This document shows, one piece after another, positions 1 through 11,058 of a stretch of DNA of 64,000 nt. The stretch is from Tilletia caries (lineage: Eukaryota > Basidiomycota > Exobasidiomycetes > Tilletiales > Tilletiaceae): assembly GCA_032718865.1 (NCBI GenBank), contig JALUTQ010000027.1:1116001-1180000 (forward strand), read 5' to 3'. How positions within the stretch are numbered: the first letter of the stretch is position 1; every line of letters starts with the position of its first letter. Both the position numbers and the translations under genes were made by a program. The notes beneath the pieces are model-generated. The model was given only the letters and a program-made list of their open reading frames with translations. It made no database searches and was not told the origin of the DNA.

Positions 1-129
1 CCCAAAATGGACAACTGTAAGTAACTGTTCGAGCCTTGATAGTATGTGGCTCAAATTCAAAAAACTTGCTATATACTGTAGCACATTCTGCTTCAAAAGT
101 GACATACTGTAGCACAATGTACACCACTG
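1..129. repeat. Right-end fragment of array MITE family C
   Basis: The stretch from about 35 to 129 matches the last 100 bases of the complete family C element at 36330-36989. Shared blocks are GATAGTATGTGGC, then GTGACATACT, and it ends in CACCACTG at 129 like that element. The left part lies outside the window or is lost. Position 129 is probably the transposon end, so the bases after it would be the target duplication, but its partner is not visible. Confidence 0.55.
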
Positions 130-1099
130 GGCAGCTCCGGACACGTTGCAGCGCCGAGATTGCCCATCGTTGCAAGCTGCAACTCTATGCTGGAGTTCGA
201 ACTATCTCTGAGTTGCGATTGACGCTCCGTGGCGCGCTGTCGTCCTCGTAAACAATCTTTGTCGTCTGTGCCGACAGCAATCGAAGATGGTCGCGGGGCT
301 GTTGAAGTCTTGACCGCGAATGGGTTCCGCCGAGCTGGCCTGTGTGTGGTTGTCAAAAGGACCGGTCCCGTCGACTTCGACATTGTCCTTACCTCCTGAT
401 AACCACCTCGCTTCGAACCCTCGTCCAACTCAATTCCCGCGGAATCTCGTCGACTGCCGAGTGTTGAGCTCTCGTTCTCTTCTCCTATGCTAGTGCAGCT
501 GATGAGTGAGGATAATAGATTCACATGTGGCGTATGCGGGTTCGGAGTAATTAAATGAGATGAAACCTAACCGACAGAACCTACTTGGCGGAAGGGAGCA
601 GCAATTCCAACGCTTCCGAAGCAGAGGAGATTGCGGAGTTGCGGACCCTGGGCCGATAGTAAAGAATAAGGTTGTCCCCAGAGTTGACGCGTGTGATACA
701 CATTTAAACGCAACGACGTGCGTCACGCGCGAGGCCGGATAGGCTGCGCATCACGCGGCGTAAGTCGTGACCAAACATAAGCAACATTATCTCTTAGACG
801 TTAGTGGTATAATTAGACTAGATAGGGGAAGTGAGTGGCGGCGCGCAGAGTAGTCAATAGTTCTGACGGTTTGTCGCGTCCGCGCAAGCGCAGAATGGTT
901 CAGATGGCTCGTCGCGTCCGGGCAAGCGCAGAATGGTGCTGGGAGGATGATGATGGTGAGGAACCCAGGCGACTGGAGAGTGGATGCAGAATTGTCGGGG
1001 CTTCGGATATCATGGCAACGTAATTCTCAGCTGCTCAGCTTGACGCGATCTTTCCCTGTCTTTCTAACACCCTTCTTCAGCTCCCCTCAAGCATTCATC
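130..1099. other. No gene recognised
   Basis: Several short open frames exist on both strands but overlap each other and show no recognisable domain or splice pattern. A near-repeat of CGCGTCCG-GCAAGCGCAGAATGGT occurs at about 870-900 and 912-935. It may be the upstream region of the frame starting at 1100. Confidence 0.4.
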
Positions 1100-1656
1100 A
1101 TGTCGCAGCGAATCAAGCCTTACCCTGGCGAGTGGGAGATCTTAGGGACGAGCGGAGTCGCGTACCGAAAACGTCGAGGCCACAACGCTGCCTACCTGAA
1201 GTGTCACTTCCGGCAGGCGATGATCCCGGTCCACCAACTCGATGACCAGGCGTGGGGCCGGGAGCGCGCGCACATGCACGCCGACCAGCAGGACATCGTC
1301 CCCTGGAATCAGACCTCAAAGCCTCCTCGCGCCATCTGTCCGGTCGGCGCAACCCTCGACGAGCCTGTCAACGCCCCGCCGACGATCACCCGGCTTCTGT
1401 CGCCACCCCAGACGCCCCTGGCGGGATCGCCTCCCCCCCTAGCCCTGCTCTCGACCCCTACGTTGGAGAGCCCCCCGCCATTCCGTCAACTCTGAACTTG
1501 TCTCCGCCGAGTGCTGGCCCGTCCTCTTTCAACTTCCCGGCCCCGAGTTCTGGACCGCCTCGGCATGACTCGCCCTCCTCCGAAGCTGGCCCGCCGTCAA
1601 AGCGGCAGCGAGGACACAGAGGAGGATCGGCTGAATACTGGGCAAAGTTGAGATAG
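1100..1656 (+). pseudogene. Unknown proline/serine-rich protein, split by a C-tract frameshift
   Basis: The first ATG in good context is at 1100 and begins MSQRIKPYPGEWEILG. It reads through a basic segment (AYRKRRGHNAAYLKCHF) into a Pro/Ser-rich tail. At the C7 run at 1433-1439 the frame fails to make sense and terminates at 1495. One extra base there would join it to a downstream frame with the same Pro/Ser composition, which runs to 1656 and contains a nuclear-localisation-like PSKRQRGHRG. I do not recognise the family. It could be an accessory protein of a transposon, since an array element follows at once. The function is unknown and the C-tract may be a sequencing error. Confidence 0.4.
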
Positions 1657-2249
1657 TGACTACTAGTTTGAGCAATTTTTGCGACCGTGCCGGCCGCATA
1701 GTAGACCGCGGGGGTCCCTCATTTTTTCCATCAGAGCTCTGCCAAGTCACTATGTAGTGAAGATAGTTGCAAAAGTTTCACAAGGTGATGTGAAATGAGG
1801 AGTATCAGATAGATTTGGTCGCAGATCGTAGGTAAGTAAACATATAGGGCTTCAAAAAGTATGACATTTACGAAAGCTAACCAAAAAATAACAGTAACTC
1901 ACAATCCGATATCAAGACTACAAAGTCTGATAGTAATTGGGCAGTAAACTATCAGTGACTTTCTCGACTTGATAGTTACTTACTAGTGACTACGTTGACT
2001 TGGCAGTACTACTAGTGATAGCAAGTGACTCCAAGTTTAACATGAAGACAAGCCTCACTATCTCCATACTTTCTTCACTTTCCCGGCCCCGCCAAAGTGA
2101 AAGTTCACTATCTTTTTTTCGACGGCTCAGAAGCCAAAGTTTAGTGAAAGTTTCACTACTAGTTTTCACTTCCAAGTTACAAAGTATAGGAAGTGAACAA
2201 AGTTGCCGAGGCCTGCATACTATAGAGTTTAGTGTAATATGCACCACTG
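1657..2249. mobile_element. Array element with AGTGACTA/TAGTCACT-type motifs
   Basis: This stretch is filled with variants of AGTGACTA, GATAGTGA and AGTTTCACTA on both strands, for example at 1661, 1737, 1955-2000, 2050-2070 and 2140-2165. It ends in ATATGCACCACTG at 2249, the same terminal sequence as family C at 36989. The left end is not clear. The internal motif differs from family C, so it is probably a related but distinct non-autonomous DNA transposon. No coding potential is seen. Confidence 0.5.
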
Positions 2250-2886
2250 CTGCTACGCAGTCCCAGCCAAGCATGACAGCTGAATCCAAGCCCAAGAAGT
2301 CACAAGAGCAAGCAAAACGAGGACTGGCCGCAAATTGATTATGTATCTCGTCCATTCCGCTCGTCCTTCTCGTCCTTGCTTCTCTCTCTCATAGTCCAGG
2401 CCATCCACTTCGGTGTGGCTTGTCTTGGGTCTCTACTATTATAGTCTTGACCTTGGCACTACATGTACAATGACGTCTGTTTACATTTCTTGCCTGAGAG
2501 CTTAGACTCTCGAGCTCTTGAGCCTTGGCCTCTTGACTCTTGTTGTTCTTCCGTGCCTTTGTATGCCCCTCCCCCTCCCCGCGCTTTCTTCTTTCTGAAC
2601 TTAACTGGAGCATGGTTGAAGAGTGGAGCTGACGTTATGTAGCTGATATGTATCGTTTTGACAAGGCTCGACAACTATCTTCACTATGGTAACTTGTCAA
2701 ACTATTGTTTGTAGCATATAGTGAAAACTTTGCTATACTTTGGACGGCAAAGCCGCCTAGATCGAAATAGTAACTATAACTCGCCGGGACCGAGCAAAGT
2801 GACTATATAGCGAAAACAGTTCCGTTGGAGGCGGCTGGGACAAGCTGAAAAGGTGACTATCCTATCCCTATAGTCCACTCCAGCTA
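2250..2886. other. Non-coding; second AGTGACTA-type block at 2660-2886
   Basis: No gene is recognised. From about 2660 the sequence again carries scattered ATAGTGAAAA, GTGACTATATAG and GTGACTATCC motifs like those at 1657-2249. This may be another part of the same element or a second copy separated by about 400 bases of unrelated DNA. Confidence 0.35.
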
Positions 2887-4364
2887 CTCTCCAGACTTTA
2901 GTATGGGGTTATATCTGCCCCTTAGATTTTTACGGCTGAGAAGAAATGTTGCAACATCCCTCGAATGTAACTCTTCAAAACTCCTTGAAATTTTATCAAA
3001 CTTCGCCTGAGTGTCCGTGTTCTAAGCACCCATCGATGCTCACGATATATCTAAGTTTTCTTTATGAAGATAGCACTTTGCTGGTTCTCACGCCGTCCTT
3101 TCGCCGTTATTTACCTGGTTATGTGTCTCTTCCACCTCGACTTTTCTCACGCCCGACTTAAAACCTTCTGATGCAGTTGAATGTTGAAGGCGCAACTGCC
3201 AAAGTGCCAAATTTCCAACTTACTCCAGCGTTCACTGTTGAAATCGTAGCTAGTTGCCGGTCCCACGTACCCCTGTGATGCTGCTGCTGCTGGTGCTGCT
3301 GATGAGTCCCACGGACGGACTTGGTGCAGCCAAGCACAAGGCACTGGCGCGCGCGCGAGGACGATGCCGGACTACTCCTGCGGTAGTTGTTGGCGGTGAT
3401 GTCGGAATGCCAGGCACAAGGCGCTGATATGTGCTGGTTCCGTAAAGCTGTCCCTGCGGACGAGCTGGTGTCGATGTCGATGGCGACGCGGTCGGTGGTG
3501 GTGAGCGCGATGGAAGAGACTGGGCACAAGGCGCCAATCGGTTCGGTGATGTGTGATGCGGTCTGCGGACGATGATGATGTGCCAGTGATGTGATGCTCA
3601 ATTGCTTGTGGGTGCGGACGATGGTGATAGTGAGCATACAGGATGGTGGTGGGAGGACAGGAGGGGAGCTGGCTATTTATAGGGGTGATGTGGAGAAGTT
3701 CGCCCAATGGGTGAAGATTCTCTGCGGGCAGTGATCATCGGACAGTGATCGCTCACGTGATGGTAAGAGTGTAGGAAACGGAAGTGAGAAGTGGAGCGGA
3801 GAGAATAGAGAAAGTATCGGCCGAGATAACGAATGAATGTGGAAGTGGAGGTCACGTGACCTGCCATAGTGTGTGCGGACAAAGGGAAAGTCACAGCATA
3901 TGCTGGAGCACCATTGCTGGTCGCTCGCAGCTGGAGAAAATCAACATTCACTAACCTTCAAGTTTCAACTGTGACTTGCCTACAACATACAAGTCGTATT
4001 TTCTCTTGAACTACACGACTACACGGCTAAATTCACCAGGTGATGGTGCCCCAGAACGCTACTGAGGAGTGAATACTGATAACCTCCGTTCTTTTCTCTA
4101 TTCCAAATTCATTCTGGCTGCTGTTAATTGGTAGTCCGGGGTTCTGGTCAGTTTCATCGCTTCTAGTTTGATCTTCTACCGCACTTGGCATTACAACAGT
4201 GCTCCATGTCAGATGCATTAATGCATCGTGGCAAGCAGAATTGCTTGCTTTCTGACTTTTGCAGAAAGGCCTTGAAAGATCAATTGCTGAGTGCAATTCC
4301 ATTAGGCGAATGAGATTTTCGTCTGCTCACTTCTGCCTGCTCATCAGCTAAATACTGAAGTTAT
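2887..4364. repeat. Dispersed repeat R1, copy 1 (interrupted)
   Basis: It matches 38488-39188 in the same orientation. Shared blocks include TTAGTATGGGGTTATATCTG, TGTTGCAACATCCCTCGAAT, CTTACTCCAGCGTTCA and CCAGGTGATGGTGCCCC. Copy 1 is longer because of an insertion at 3237-3946. Similarity fades near 4364, where the hAT3 pseudogene begins, so R1 may have truncated hAT3. No coding domain is recognised and the class is unknown. Confidence 0.6.
3237..3946. mobile_element. About 710-bp insertion inside repeat R1
   Basis: In R1 copy 2 the sequence runs CAGCGTTCATTAACCTTC without interruption (about 38862). Here the same site is opened: TTCACT stands at 3231-3236 and again at 3947-3952, with about 710 bp between. 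The insert begins GTTGAAATCG and ends AAAATCAAC, so its tips form a short GTTGA/TCAAC inverted repeat. It contains GATG- and GCTGCTG-rich sequence. I see no transposase in it. It is a non-autonomous element of unknown family, defined by the empty site. Confidence 0.55.
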
Positions 4365-4396
4365 GTGTCACGCCCCGAGGCGTGGTGGGCGTCATT

Positions 4397-6600
4397 CTAT
4401 ATGGATTTACCGACTGTGGCGTGTAAGGTTGTCCCTCCTTCCGCAACGAGTTGGCCTCGCCGCTCACGATTTCGGCGCGCTTCCGATAACGGCGAGATAA
4501 CTTCTGTGCCTGTAGGCCCCAACTGTTCCGGCTGCGTTGCCGCTGTCGCTTTCAGCTCCAGATTCGTGATTATCTCTGACACGTTCTGCATCCCTTTTCG
4601 GCACCGCTCGGCCACGCCCGGAACCTTCTCGAAGGCGTCGACCCGAAGTTGAGGATGGAGCAGGGCAGCCAGAACCGTTGTGTTGTTGCCGATAGCTTGC
4701 TCGGCAAAAGTCCCGAGCTTGGTCTTCATTTCTCGTAGCCCCTTTGCCGTCTCGTTTGGCGCTGGCTTAGTCTTGACGTCCTCCCTCTGCTTCTGCTTTC
4801 TCGCGTCAAATTGTTCTCCTTCAGGGTCCCCAACGGCGCCAATAGCATCGTTCAAGCCGTCGAGAAGGTCGATGTGGGAGTCCATGATGTCGAGTAGCCT
4901 CCAGCCCGTGCGTCCGAAGCTGTCCTCTAGCCTTTCAGCCAGGAGGAGGAATGTTTGGACATGGGTGATCCGTGATGTGGAGCCAATCGCCTTCGGACAG
5001 GGAAAACTTCTGGTAGGTGTCGTCGCCAGCGATGACAACCGCAAGAGCCTCCTTCACTTCCAGAGCAGAACGTAGCCTGTGGAGGTGGGCTCTCCAACCC
5101 ACTTTTATCGGCTTGGTGGGGCACAGCTCGTCTTTCTTCCGGTCCTTCTTTTTAGGGTCGTCGGAATACTTCGCCTCCAACTTTCCAAGGAACGCGTGCC
5201 GGCGAGCAGCTGTTCGGTCCAAACTGACGACCAAGCCCTCCAACTGTCGCACCGAGGAATTTTCACGGCCATGGCCGTCATTCAAACAGAGCGCCTCGAT
5301 GTAGTTAAACGATCTGTGGGAGTGCCGAAGACCATCTCGTCCTTGTCGTCATCGTCCGTCTGTTCGCTATCCGGAGGGACATTGTCTGTCACCCGCAATT
5401 CATGAGGATCGACCAGCAGGTCTTTGCCAACCCCTACCCCATCCTCGTCTTCTCGGCCAGAGTTCCAGTTACCGAACTCGGAGGCAGGTCCGAACCACGA
5501 ATCCCTACCCGCCGGCACTTGATTTTACGGGGTCGGCATGACCTTCTCTTGCGTGACGATCTCGATTCTCATGGCGCAGAAGCCAGCCTGGATCGCAATC
5601 TCCAGCTGATGAGGCATTGAGGGCCCGACGCAGTGTCGCGACGCCCAGGTCGAAGGTTCCTCCGCCGCTGTGTCGCCAGCCAAATTCGCCGCACTTAGCA
5701 CCGTAGAGAACGCCGCCGCGGGCGTGACGGCCTCGCTGGACATTGTTCCCTCTCCCTGTCCCTGGGAAGCAAATTTCTCCTCCAGAACTTGCGCCATTGA
5801 CAAGCTGCCACCGGACGAGTCGGTGGTCAGCGTTCTCGCCCATTTGGTCTCGATTCCAAAATCCCTGATCACGTCTAAGCAGTTGTTGGCGAATGTGTCA
5901 CCTGAGTAGGCCGCGTTGAGAACCTTGAAACTCATGAGTAGCCTCGTTCAAGGCCCAGTCCGAATCGACGAAAGCGGTCGCGACGGCCACGAAGACGAAC
6001 CGGTATCCTCGCATTGTCCATGCCCAATGTTGCAGGGCAACCAAAGAGCCTTGCCGGGCCAGCTTGTTCTTAACCTCCGCCTTCTGCAGCTCGTTGAAGG
6101 CCACCAGGTCGATCCGGACCGTACCCTCGTCTAAGCACGCATGGACCGCTGCCTCGTCGTTGTCGACGACACCCTTCAAGAAGGAGACGTAGGCCGGCGA
6201 TCCCAAGTACGAAAAGGGCTTGGGGTGCAAGCAGAGATTGACCGGACCCAGTCGTCGTGCCGGGGCTCCGTTGAAGTTGGCCTTGATCGCACTGGGAGTC
6301 GCACCGGAGGCAGCCGCTCCTTTCTGGACGGGAACGCGCTCTCTGGGAGGAACGGACGGGGGCCAGCCTTCTTTTTTGGGGTTGAAAGGGCATCTGATGC
6401 GATGGCCCTTCAGGTTCGGATTTTTTCCATGATCAATCTTCTTGTCCTTCCCGCAGTATTGGCACTCTCAAAACTCTCCTTTTCCGGAGGAGTCTTCGGA
6501 GTCGTAATGGGAGGAATCGTAGCCGTAGTAGCCCGAATTAATGTCCCTGGTGGCCCCCTTAGGGATATCGGGTGGCTCCCTCTCCTTTTCGGGTCCTCTC
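4397..6600 (-). pseudogene. hAT-family transposase pseudogene (hAT3)
   Basis: Reading the minus strand from about 6600 down, in order: an acidic Ser/Tyr-rich segment; a BED-type zinc finger (CQYCG, then LKGHRIRC) at about 6466-6380; an RNase-H-like stretch with a strand like FVAVATAFVDSDW at about 5970 and WARTLTTDSS at about 5820; a mid-domain KVGWRAHLHRLR at about 5100; then LLAERLEDSFGRTGW at about 4920 and LLHPQLRVDAF at about 4650. These match the layout of hAT transposases and of hAT1 in this window (58039-60906). The frame changes several times. A TGA at 6468-6470 replaces the Trp of the WECxxC motif seen in hAT1. The C-terminal dimerisation block is missing, cut where repeat R1 begins. 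It is non-functional as written. Confidence 0.72.
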
Positions 6601-6689
6601 CCCCCCTGTTCCCTCCTCCTTCTGTTCGACATCCGTCTTCCCGCTCTTCGTTTTTTTTTGCGAGCCTTCCCCGGCTTCTGCGCCTTGGG

Positions 6690-7483
6690 GGCGTACTTCT
6701 CATCCGTGCTCGGCTACGGGCTCGTTTCGTAACGCGGAGGGCTCCGCCTCCGCACTTCCAAATTCCTCCGGAATTTTGACTTTTCGAGGCAAGCTTCGCC
6801 TCCGCAGACTAAGACAGAGCTGAAAAAAACCAGCCCCGCGTTCCGACGGAATTTACAAAAGTTGAAACCCAGCTCCGTGCTCCGCGTTTTTTCTGTGCGC
6901 TTTCATAATGCTCCTCCGTGCTCCGTGTATGCGGAGCTCATAATTTCGCGGAATTCCGTCGGGGCGCAGTGGTGGTATAAGTTGCTTTCAGAATGACTCT
7001 AATACAATAAGAGCTTTACTTTCACCGTCCGATATTGTCGCGGTACTGGCTCCAGTGCTACTTTGAAGTTCTCAACGGATGATGATGCCTGTTTTGTCCC
7101 CTGCGGGTGTCTCGACGTTGCCTATTTTCTCGAAATTCCGCACATTTCCGCGGAACTTTTGAGGAATTCCGGCGGAGCGCACCCAAAATGAAGTCACGTG
7201 ACCCCTGGTTTCGACTATCACGTGACCTCACAGCTCCGTCAGAATTCTGCGGAAATTCCGCCGGACTTTTCACACAATTTTGACGACTCCGCGCTCCGTA
7301 CTTTTGGCAAGTGGGCCCAGGATTGGGCTCCGCGCTCCGCGCTCCGCGTAAATTCCGGCGGAGTCCTCCAGGCGGACTCCGTTTTTTTAAGATCCAAAAT
7401 TTCCCAAAAGCGAGCTCTGCCCTCCGTCGGAGGAGTGCGGAGTCCGCGAAACCCCAGCTCCGCGCCAGCTCCGGGGACAACCT
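6690..7483. repeat. GC-rich array: GCGGAGCTCCGC/AATTCCG motifs
   Basis: Upstream of hAT3 the DNA is saturated with GCGGAG, CTCCGCGCTCCG and GGAATTCCG variants in both orientations (for example 6733-6770, 6880-6960, 7150-7175, 7300-7480). Arrays of this kind beside a transposase gene resemble the subterminal binding-site arrays of hAT elements. It may therefore be the 5' subterminal region of hAT3, or a separate MITE. It resembles family A in composition but not in exact motif, and I could not define its ends. Confidence 0.45.
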
Positions 7484-7839
7484 GCCCATGAAACAATATA
7501 GCCAGTCATAGTGCGACTATTATTGTTGGATAGTCGAACCATAGCCTGACTATATCCGATTTTAGACAATTAAAAGCGACCTACACTATAACTATTTATA
7601 GTCTGAAATTTGACGTGCAACTATAGTGCGAAAATTATTGTCCCAAAGTCCGACTATAGTGGCGCACTGGCGTTCCAATTTTGGCTATAGTCACACTATA
7701 GTGCAAAATTTGGCTGCGCAAAATCCTGCGACTATAGTCAGACTTGCGACTATGACTATTTCGGATTTTCAAAAAACGCCTACGACTACGACTATGACTA
7801 TGCCAAAAAAAGTGCGACTATAGTCGGAGCCGAGCCCTG
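7484..7839 (-). mobile_element. Array MITE family B, partial copy
   Basis: From GCCCATGAAACAATATAGCC to the end GCCGAGCCCTG at 7839, this is the reverse complement of the left half of the complete element at 52105-52826, including GTGCGACTATAGTCGGAGCC. The right terminus is the intact 11-bp TIR. The other half is missing and replaced by the GC-rich array ending at 7483. The 8 bases after the end (GGGTGACC) should be the target duplication, but its partner is lost. Confidence 0.75.
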
Positions 7840-8620
7840 GGGTGACCTGCTCGCTGCGCATGGCGTGGACCTGCTCGGATAAGTCACTGAGTCATTGTAA
7901 TGGAAAGATGGTCAGTGAAAGAGAGACAAAGAGTGAAGAAGGGAATATCGTTTGCAGCGGAAACTTCGCGGAATAAGTACGTAACTCCACTGGAAGGGGA
8001 GCCGTCGGTGGTATGCGTCAGCGTAGCAACGGCAACACGGATGCGGATGGAGAACTCGATCCGCTCAAGATTTGTGTGTTCAATTCACACGCAATTACGC
8101 TTCTTACGACGTACCGACTGAGCCGGGAATGCCTACGCATATTGGTGGACATGATCCAAGGTTTCAACTGCATGCCATGAGCTTGAACATCCTTCAAGCC
8201 TGCTGTCCGCTGTCCCTCTCTTTTTGCGAAGCTTTTTATCAAGAGATATTAGATCGACGTCACGCATCCAGAAAGTCTATCGCCTTTTCTTTGGTGCTCA
8301 ACAACTTGACACAATGGAACGGACTCTTAGAATCTCCAAGCTCTGACGCGCACGAAGAGTAAGGAGACGTAGACAACGCACACAGAGACGGCAACTTCGA
8401 CCCTGCTGGATTAGAGGAAATTGACAACGATGGATAGATTGACGACAAGGACGACCGAGGACGTACGACGTACGACCCTGACCTCGAGTTTTGGACACAG
8501 GTTGATCAACGAGGGTACATTGAACAGGAAGAGGACGAGACGGTAGATCAATAGGAGAATCTCGTCGAGCTCGTCCTTCTGCTGTTGACTGTTGGATGCA
8601 TCCGATGACTGAGTCTCCGC
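7840..8620. other. No gene recognised
   Basis: Short overlapping frames only. A plus-strand stretch around 8060-8360 is open for about 95 codons without a recognisable domain. Nothing can be assigned. Confidence 0.35.
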
Positions 8621-8623
8621 AAA

Positions 8624-9135
8624 CTACCTTAGTATGTGAACCTCTTTGGTCGAAATTGCTTGCTGAACCCGGAGGTACAGCAACGCTGGGCCCATGGGAA
8701 AACCCATCCGACCATATTCGTTCGCCTGAGGATCCTGCAGTAGCGCCTCGCTCTGCTCTGAGGCCGCGCCGGTCAGATGAGTCAGGACATGAGAGTCCGG
8801 ACAGGGCACCAGCTGCTGCGCGACATGTGGGATGTCAAGTTCCGGTGCTTGTCCTTCGAGCTGCTGAAAAGAGAGAAGGAGCAGCCGTAACTCCATAGCG
8901 GGACCGAGAGGGCCGGCTCCTCGGGTGTCGTCCATGTGATTGTGTCGCCATTAACGAAGAGCTTCTCAGGCTTTGGACCATATTTCGCCAAGAGCGGCAG
9001 GAGGGTCGATACGGGAGCGTCTGGTCAATTCAAGAGAAGCTCATGAAGGTCAAGTTGATGCACGACACCAGGAGACGGCCAATATTCTATGAGGCCTCTG
9101 TTGAGAATGGCCTTCTATTCGGTCTGGGATGTCAT
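8624..9135 (-). pseudogene. Unknown protein-coding remnant with in-frame stops
   Basis: The minus strand from an ATG at 9135 gives a protein-like frame. Readable pieces are GLIEYWPSPGVVHQLDLHEL, LAKYGPKPEKLFVNGDT and ITWTTPEEPALSVP. It is interrupted by a TAG and a TGA, then shifts frame near 8890 and continues as a Leu-rich stretch (LRLLLLSFQQLEG) to 8624. Both stops fall where Trp or Arg would be acceptable. Family unknown. It lies upstream of, and opposite to, the RecQ fragment, with which it may share an origin. Confidence 0.35.
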
Positions 9136-9261
9136 GATGCTGACAGGGTGTATGGAACCGTACGTTGGTGATGAGAAGAAGCGGAAGTAAGGAGCAGGAT
9201 GGCACAAATGAAGTGCCGAAGGATTATGCGATGGTAAACGAATGTCAGCTACAGTAATATC

Positions 9262-9510
9262 GGATGCCATCTGGTCATCACCCGTTCATATCCGATGAGG
9301 TCCGATGAAATTCGGGTGCGGAAGGCTGCCACGTGAGTGACAGCCACGCTCCGAAAAATTCATTACATAAGCGGATGACATCCGGGTGACATCGGATCTG
9401 GTGGATGTGGACGTGGATGTGGATGAGGGCACAATTTCTGATCGGATGTGGATGTGGATGTGGATGTGGATGTGGATGTGGATGAGGACCCCGTCTCATC
9501 CGATTCTCGT
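9262..9510. repeat. CGGATG/CATCCG array with (GGATGT)n core
   Basis: CATCCG, CGGATG and ATCCGATGAGG motifs recur from 9262. A near-perfect hexamer tract of GGATGT lies at about 9445-9485 and another CATCCG at about 9507. Like the other blocks in this window it is a stretch saturated with one short motif in both orientations. No ends are defined. Confidence 0.55.
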
Positions 9511-9597
9511 CCATGCCGACCACTGTATTTCTCCTAGACACGAGCACGACATGGCAACGCTCTACGGACTTCCCTCCCTTAGCGTCGTTCGATGACC

Positions 9598-10275
9598 TAC
9601 GGACAGGGCCAACACACGGCTTTCGGTTCAGTCTGGATGGAATGCCAAGGAGTTAGCGATTGCGAAGGCCGGAGAAACGATGAGGAAGAAGGGTGGTACA
9701 ATCGTATACGTGCGTTCGATTCAGGAATGCGAGCAGTACGCTCAGAAACTGGGTTGCGCGGTGAGTGCCTTATTCCTATCCCAATGTAGAGACAGTCAAC
9801 TGACACTTGGAAGCTTCCCTTGCAGTACTATCATACCGAGGCCAAGAACGCAGACGAGGCAGCTCGGATGAAGGACTTCCTGGCTACCTTCCTTGCCGGG
9901 TACACCGACTTGATCGTGTGCACCGCCGCCGCTGCCGCCGGACTCGACCGCCCCGACATTCGGGATGTCATCCATGCCCGTCTCCCGTACGGGCTCATCG
10001 AGTGGGCGCAGGCGGTGGGCAGAACAGATCGGGACGGTCTGCCCGCCGAGGCAACCATTTGCTGCTCGGACACCGATATTTATCGAGCCTCGACCGCGAC
10101 GAATACTCCCTTCGTCGATGATGCCACGCTCGACGGCGTACAGCTTAGGGGATTCGTGCAGGCGGGACGGTGCCGGAGGGAGAAGATGAGCCGCGCTATG
10201 GACGCAGACGTCTGGGCCTGCGGGGAGCTGGGGAAGGATACCGGCTGCGACACATGCGATTCGACTAGAGCCTAG
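9598..10275 (+). pseudogene. RecQ-type DNA helicase, C-terminal half only
   Basis: Two exons: 9598-9760 and 9826-10275. A 65-bp intron (9761-9825, GTGAGT...TTGCAG) joins them in phase 0. Exon 1 holds the start of the second helicase lobe (KGGTIVYVRSIQECEQYA). Exon 2 has motif V-like CTAAAAAGLDRPDIRDVIH, then motif VI QAVGRTDRDG, and a Cys-rich RecQ zinc-like tail (GRCRR...WACG...GCDTCDS) before the stop. The first ATPase lobe (Walker A and DEAH) is absent; a TGA lies just upstream at about 9592. RecQ enzymes unwind DNA 3' to 5', but this piece could not do so. Fungal telomere-linked helicases are of this family, so a subtelomeric origin is possible though unproven. The intact intron argues that it was not copied from mRNA. 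Confidence 0.72.
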
Positions 10276-10358
10276 ATCGCCAGCTTCGGCGGTGATGTCC
10301 AACCTCAAACAAGCTAAAGGAGAAGGGACGCAGACGAGACGACTAGGACGATTCCGTG

Positions 10359-11058
10359 CAAGGATGAGCGCGGAGTAAGCCCCGGAGCGGCTTTGCAGGA
10401 GCGCCCCGGTTATCCGGGGCCGCACTCCGGGGGAGCCGGGAGTACGGAGTGAGAATCGGGAGTTTACCTCACCGTTGCCGGAGTACGGAGCTGACTTTTG
10501 AGCATTGTAGGAAATTCCCCGGAGTACGGAGCTGACCTCTGGGCGTTGCAAAAATTCCCCGGAGTACGGAGTAACTACCTGCGAAATGTGACGGAGTACG
10601 GAGTTACCCCCGGAGTCCGGGGCGCTCCGGGACCTCCACATTTTTCTCATAAGAAAATTATTTTCCCATAAACATGAGTATTTTGAGGGTAATTTGGGGT
10701 CAATTATCAAAATTCATTTTTAGAAATCTCATCTCGCAGTCTAAATCTGACCAAAACACATCTTCAAGCGCTCTCAGCCTGTTCTCTTAACCACAGCTGC
10801 TACAAGCTTGATCATGAGCATACACATTTCTGAAATCGCACCACATTTTGAGATTTGTGAGATCATCTCCCGGAGTAGACTTCCTGAAACACTTCATAAT
10901 TTGACGGAGCACGGAGTAAGTTTTCTCTGGTGCTCCTAACCGTGACGGAGTACGGAGTAAGATGCTGGTGTAAGTCTGAAAAGAGACGGAGCACGGAGCA
11001 CCGCAGAAAGTCAGCGGAGCGCCCCGGAGTATGGGCCCCGGAGTACGGAGCACTCCGG
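10359..11058 (+). mobile_element. Array MITE family A, copy A1 (3' end lost)
   Basis: It begins CAAGGATGAGCGCGGAG at 10359, a hAT-type end (5'-YARNG), and is filled with GGAGTACGGAGT and GGAGCACGGAG motifs. The middle (about 10640-10860) is AT-rich and motif-poor. It aligns along its length with copy A5 (50612-51370), including GGTTATCCGGGGCCGC near the left end. The last about 20 bases ending in CATCCTTA are missing, so it stops near 11058 and has no visible target duplication. Confidence 0.75.

Noticed and set aside
2887..4364. R1 as an LTR pair with copy 2
   Set aside because: The two copies are 35 kb apart with unrelated insertions between them, no primer site or polypurine tract next to them, and only about 80% similarity by eye.
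4397..5075. Plus-strand open frames at 4365-4652 and 4680-5075 as genes
   Set aside because: They are antisense to the hAT3 frame, whose protein motifs are convincing, and have no domains of their own.
9386..9595. Frame encoding a WMWMWM-type protein
   Set aside because: It is only the translation of the GGATGT hexamer tract.
10359..11058. CRISPR-like look of regularly recurring GGAGTACGGAG motifs
   Set aside because: The motifs are short, in both orientations, irregularly spaced and inside elements with transposon ends in a eukaryotic genome. There are no unique spacers of even length.
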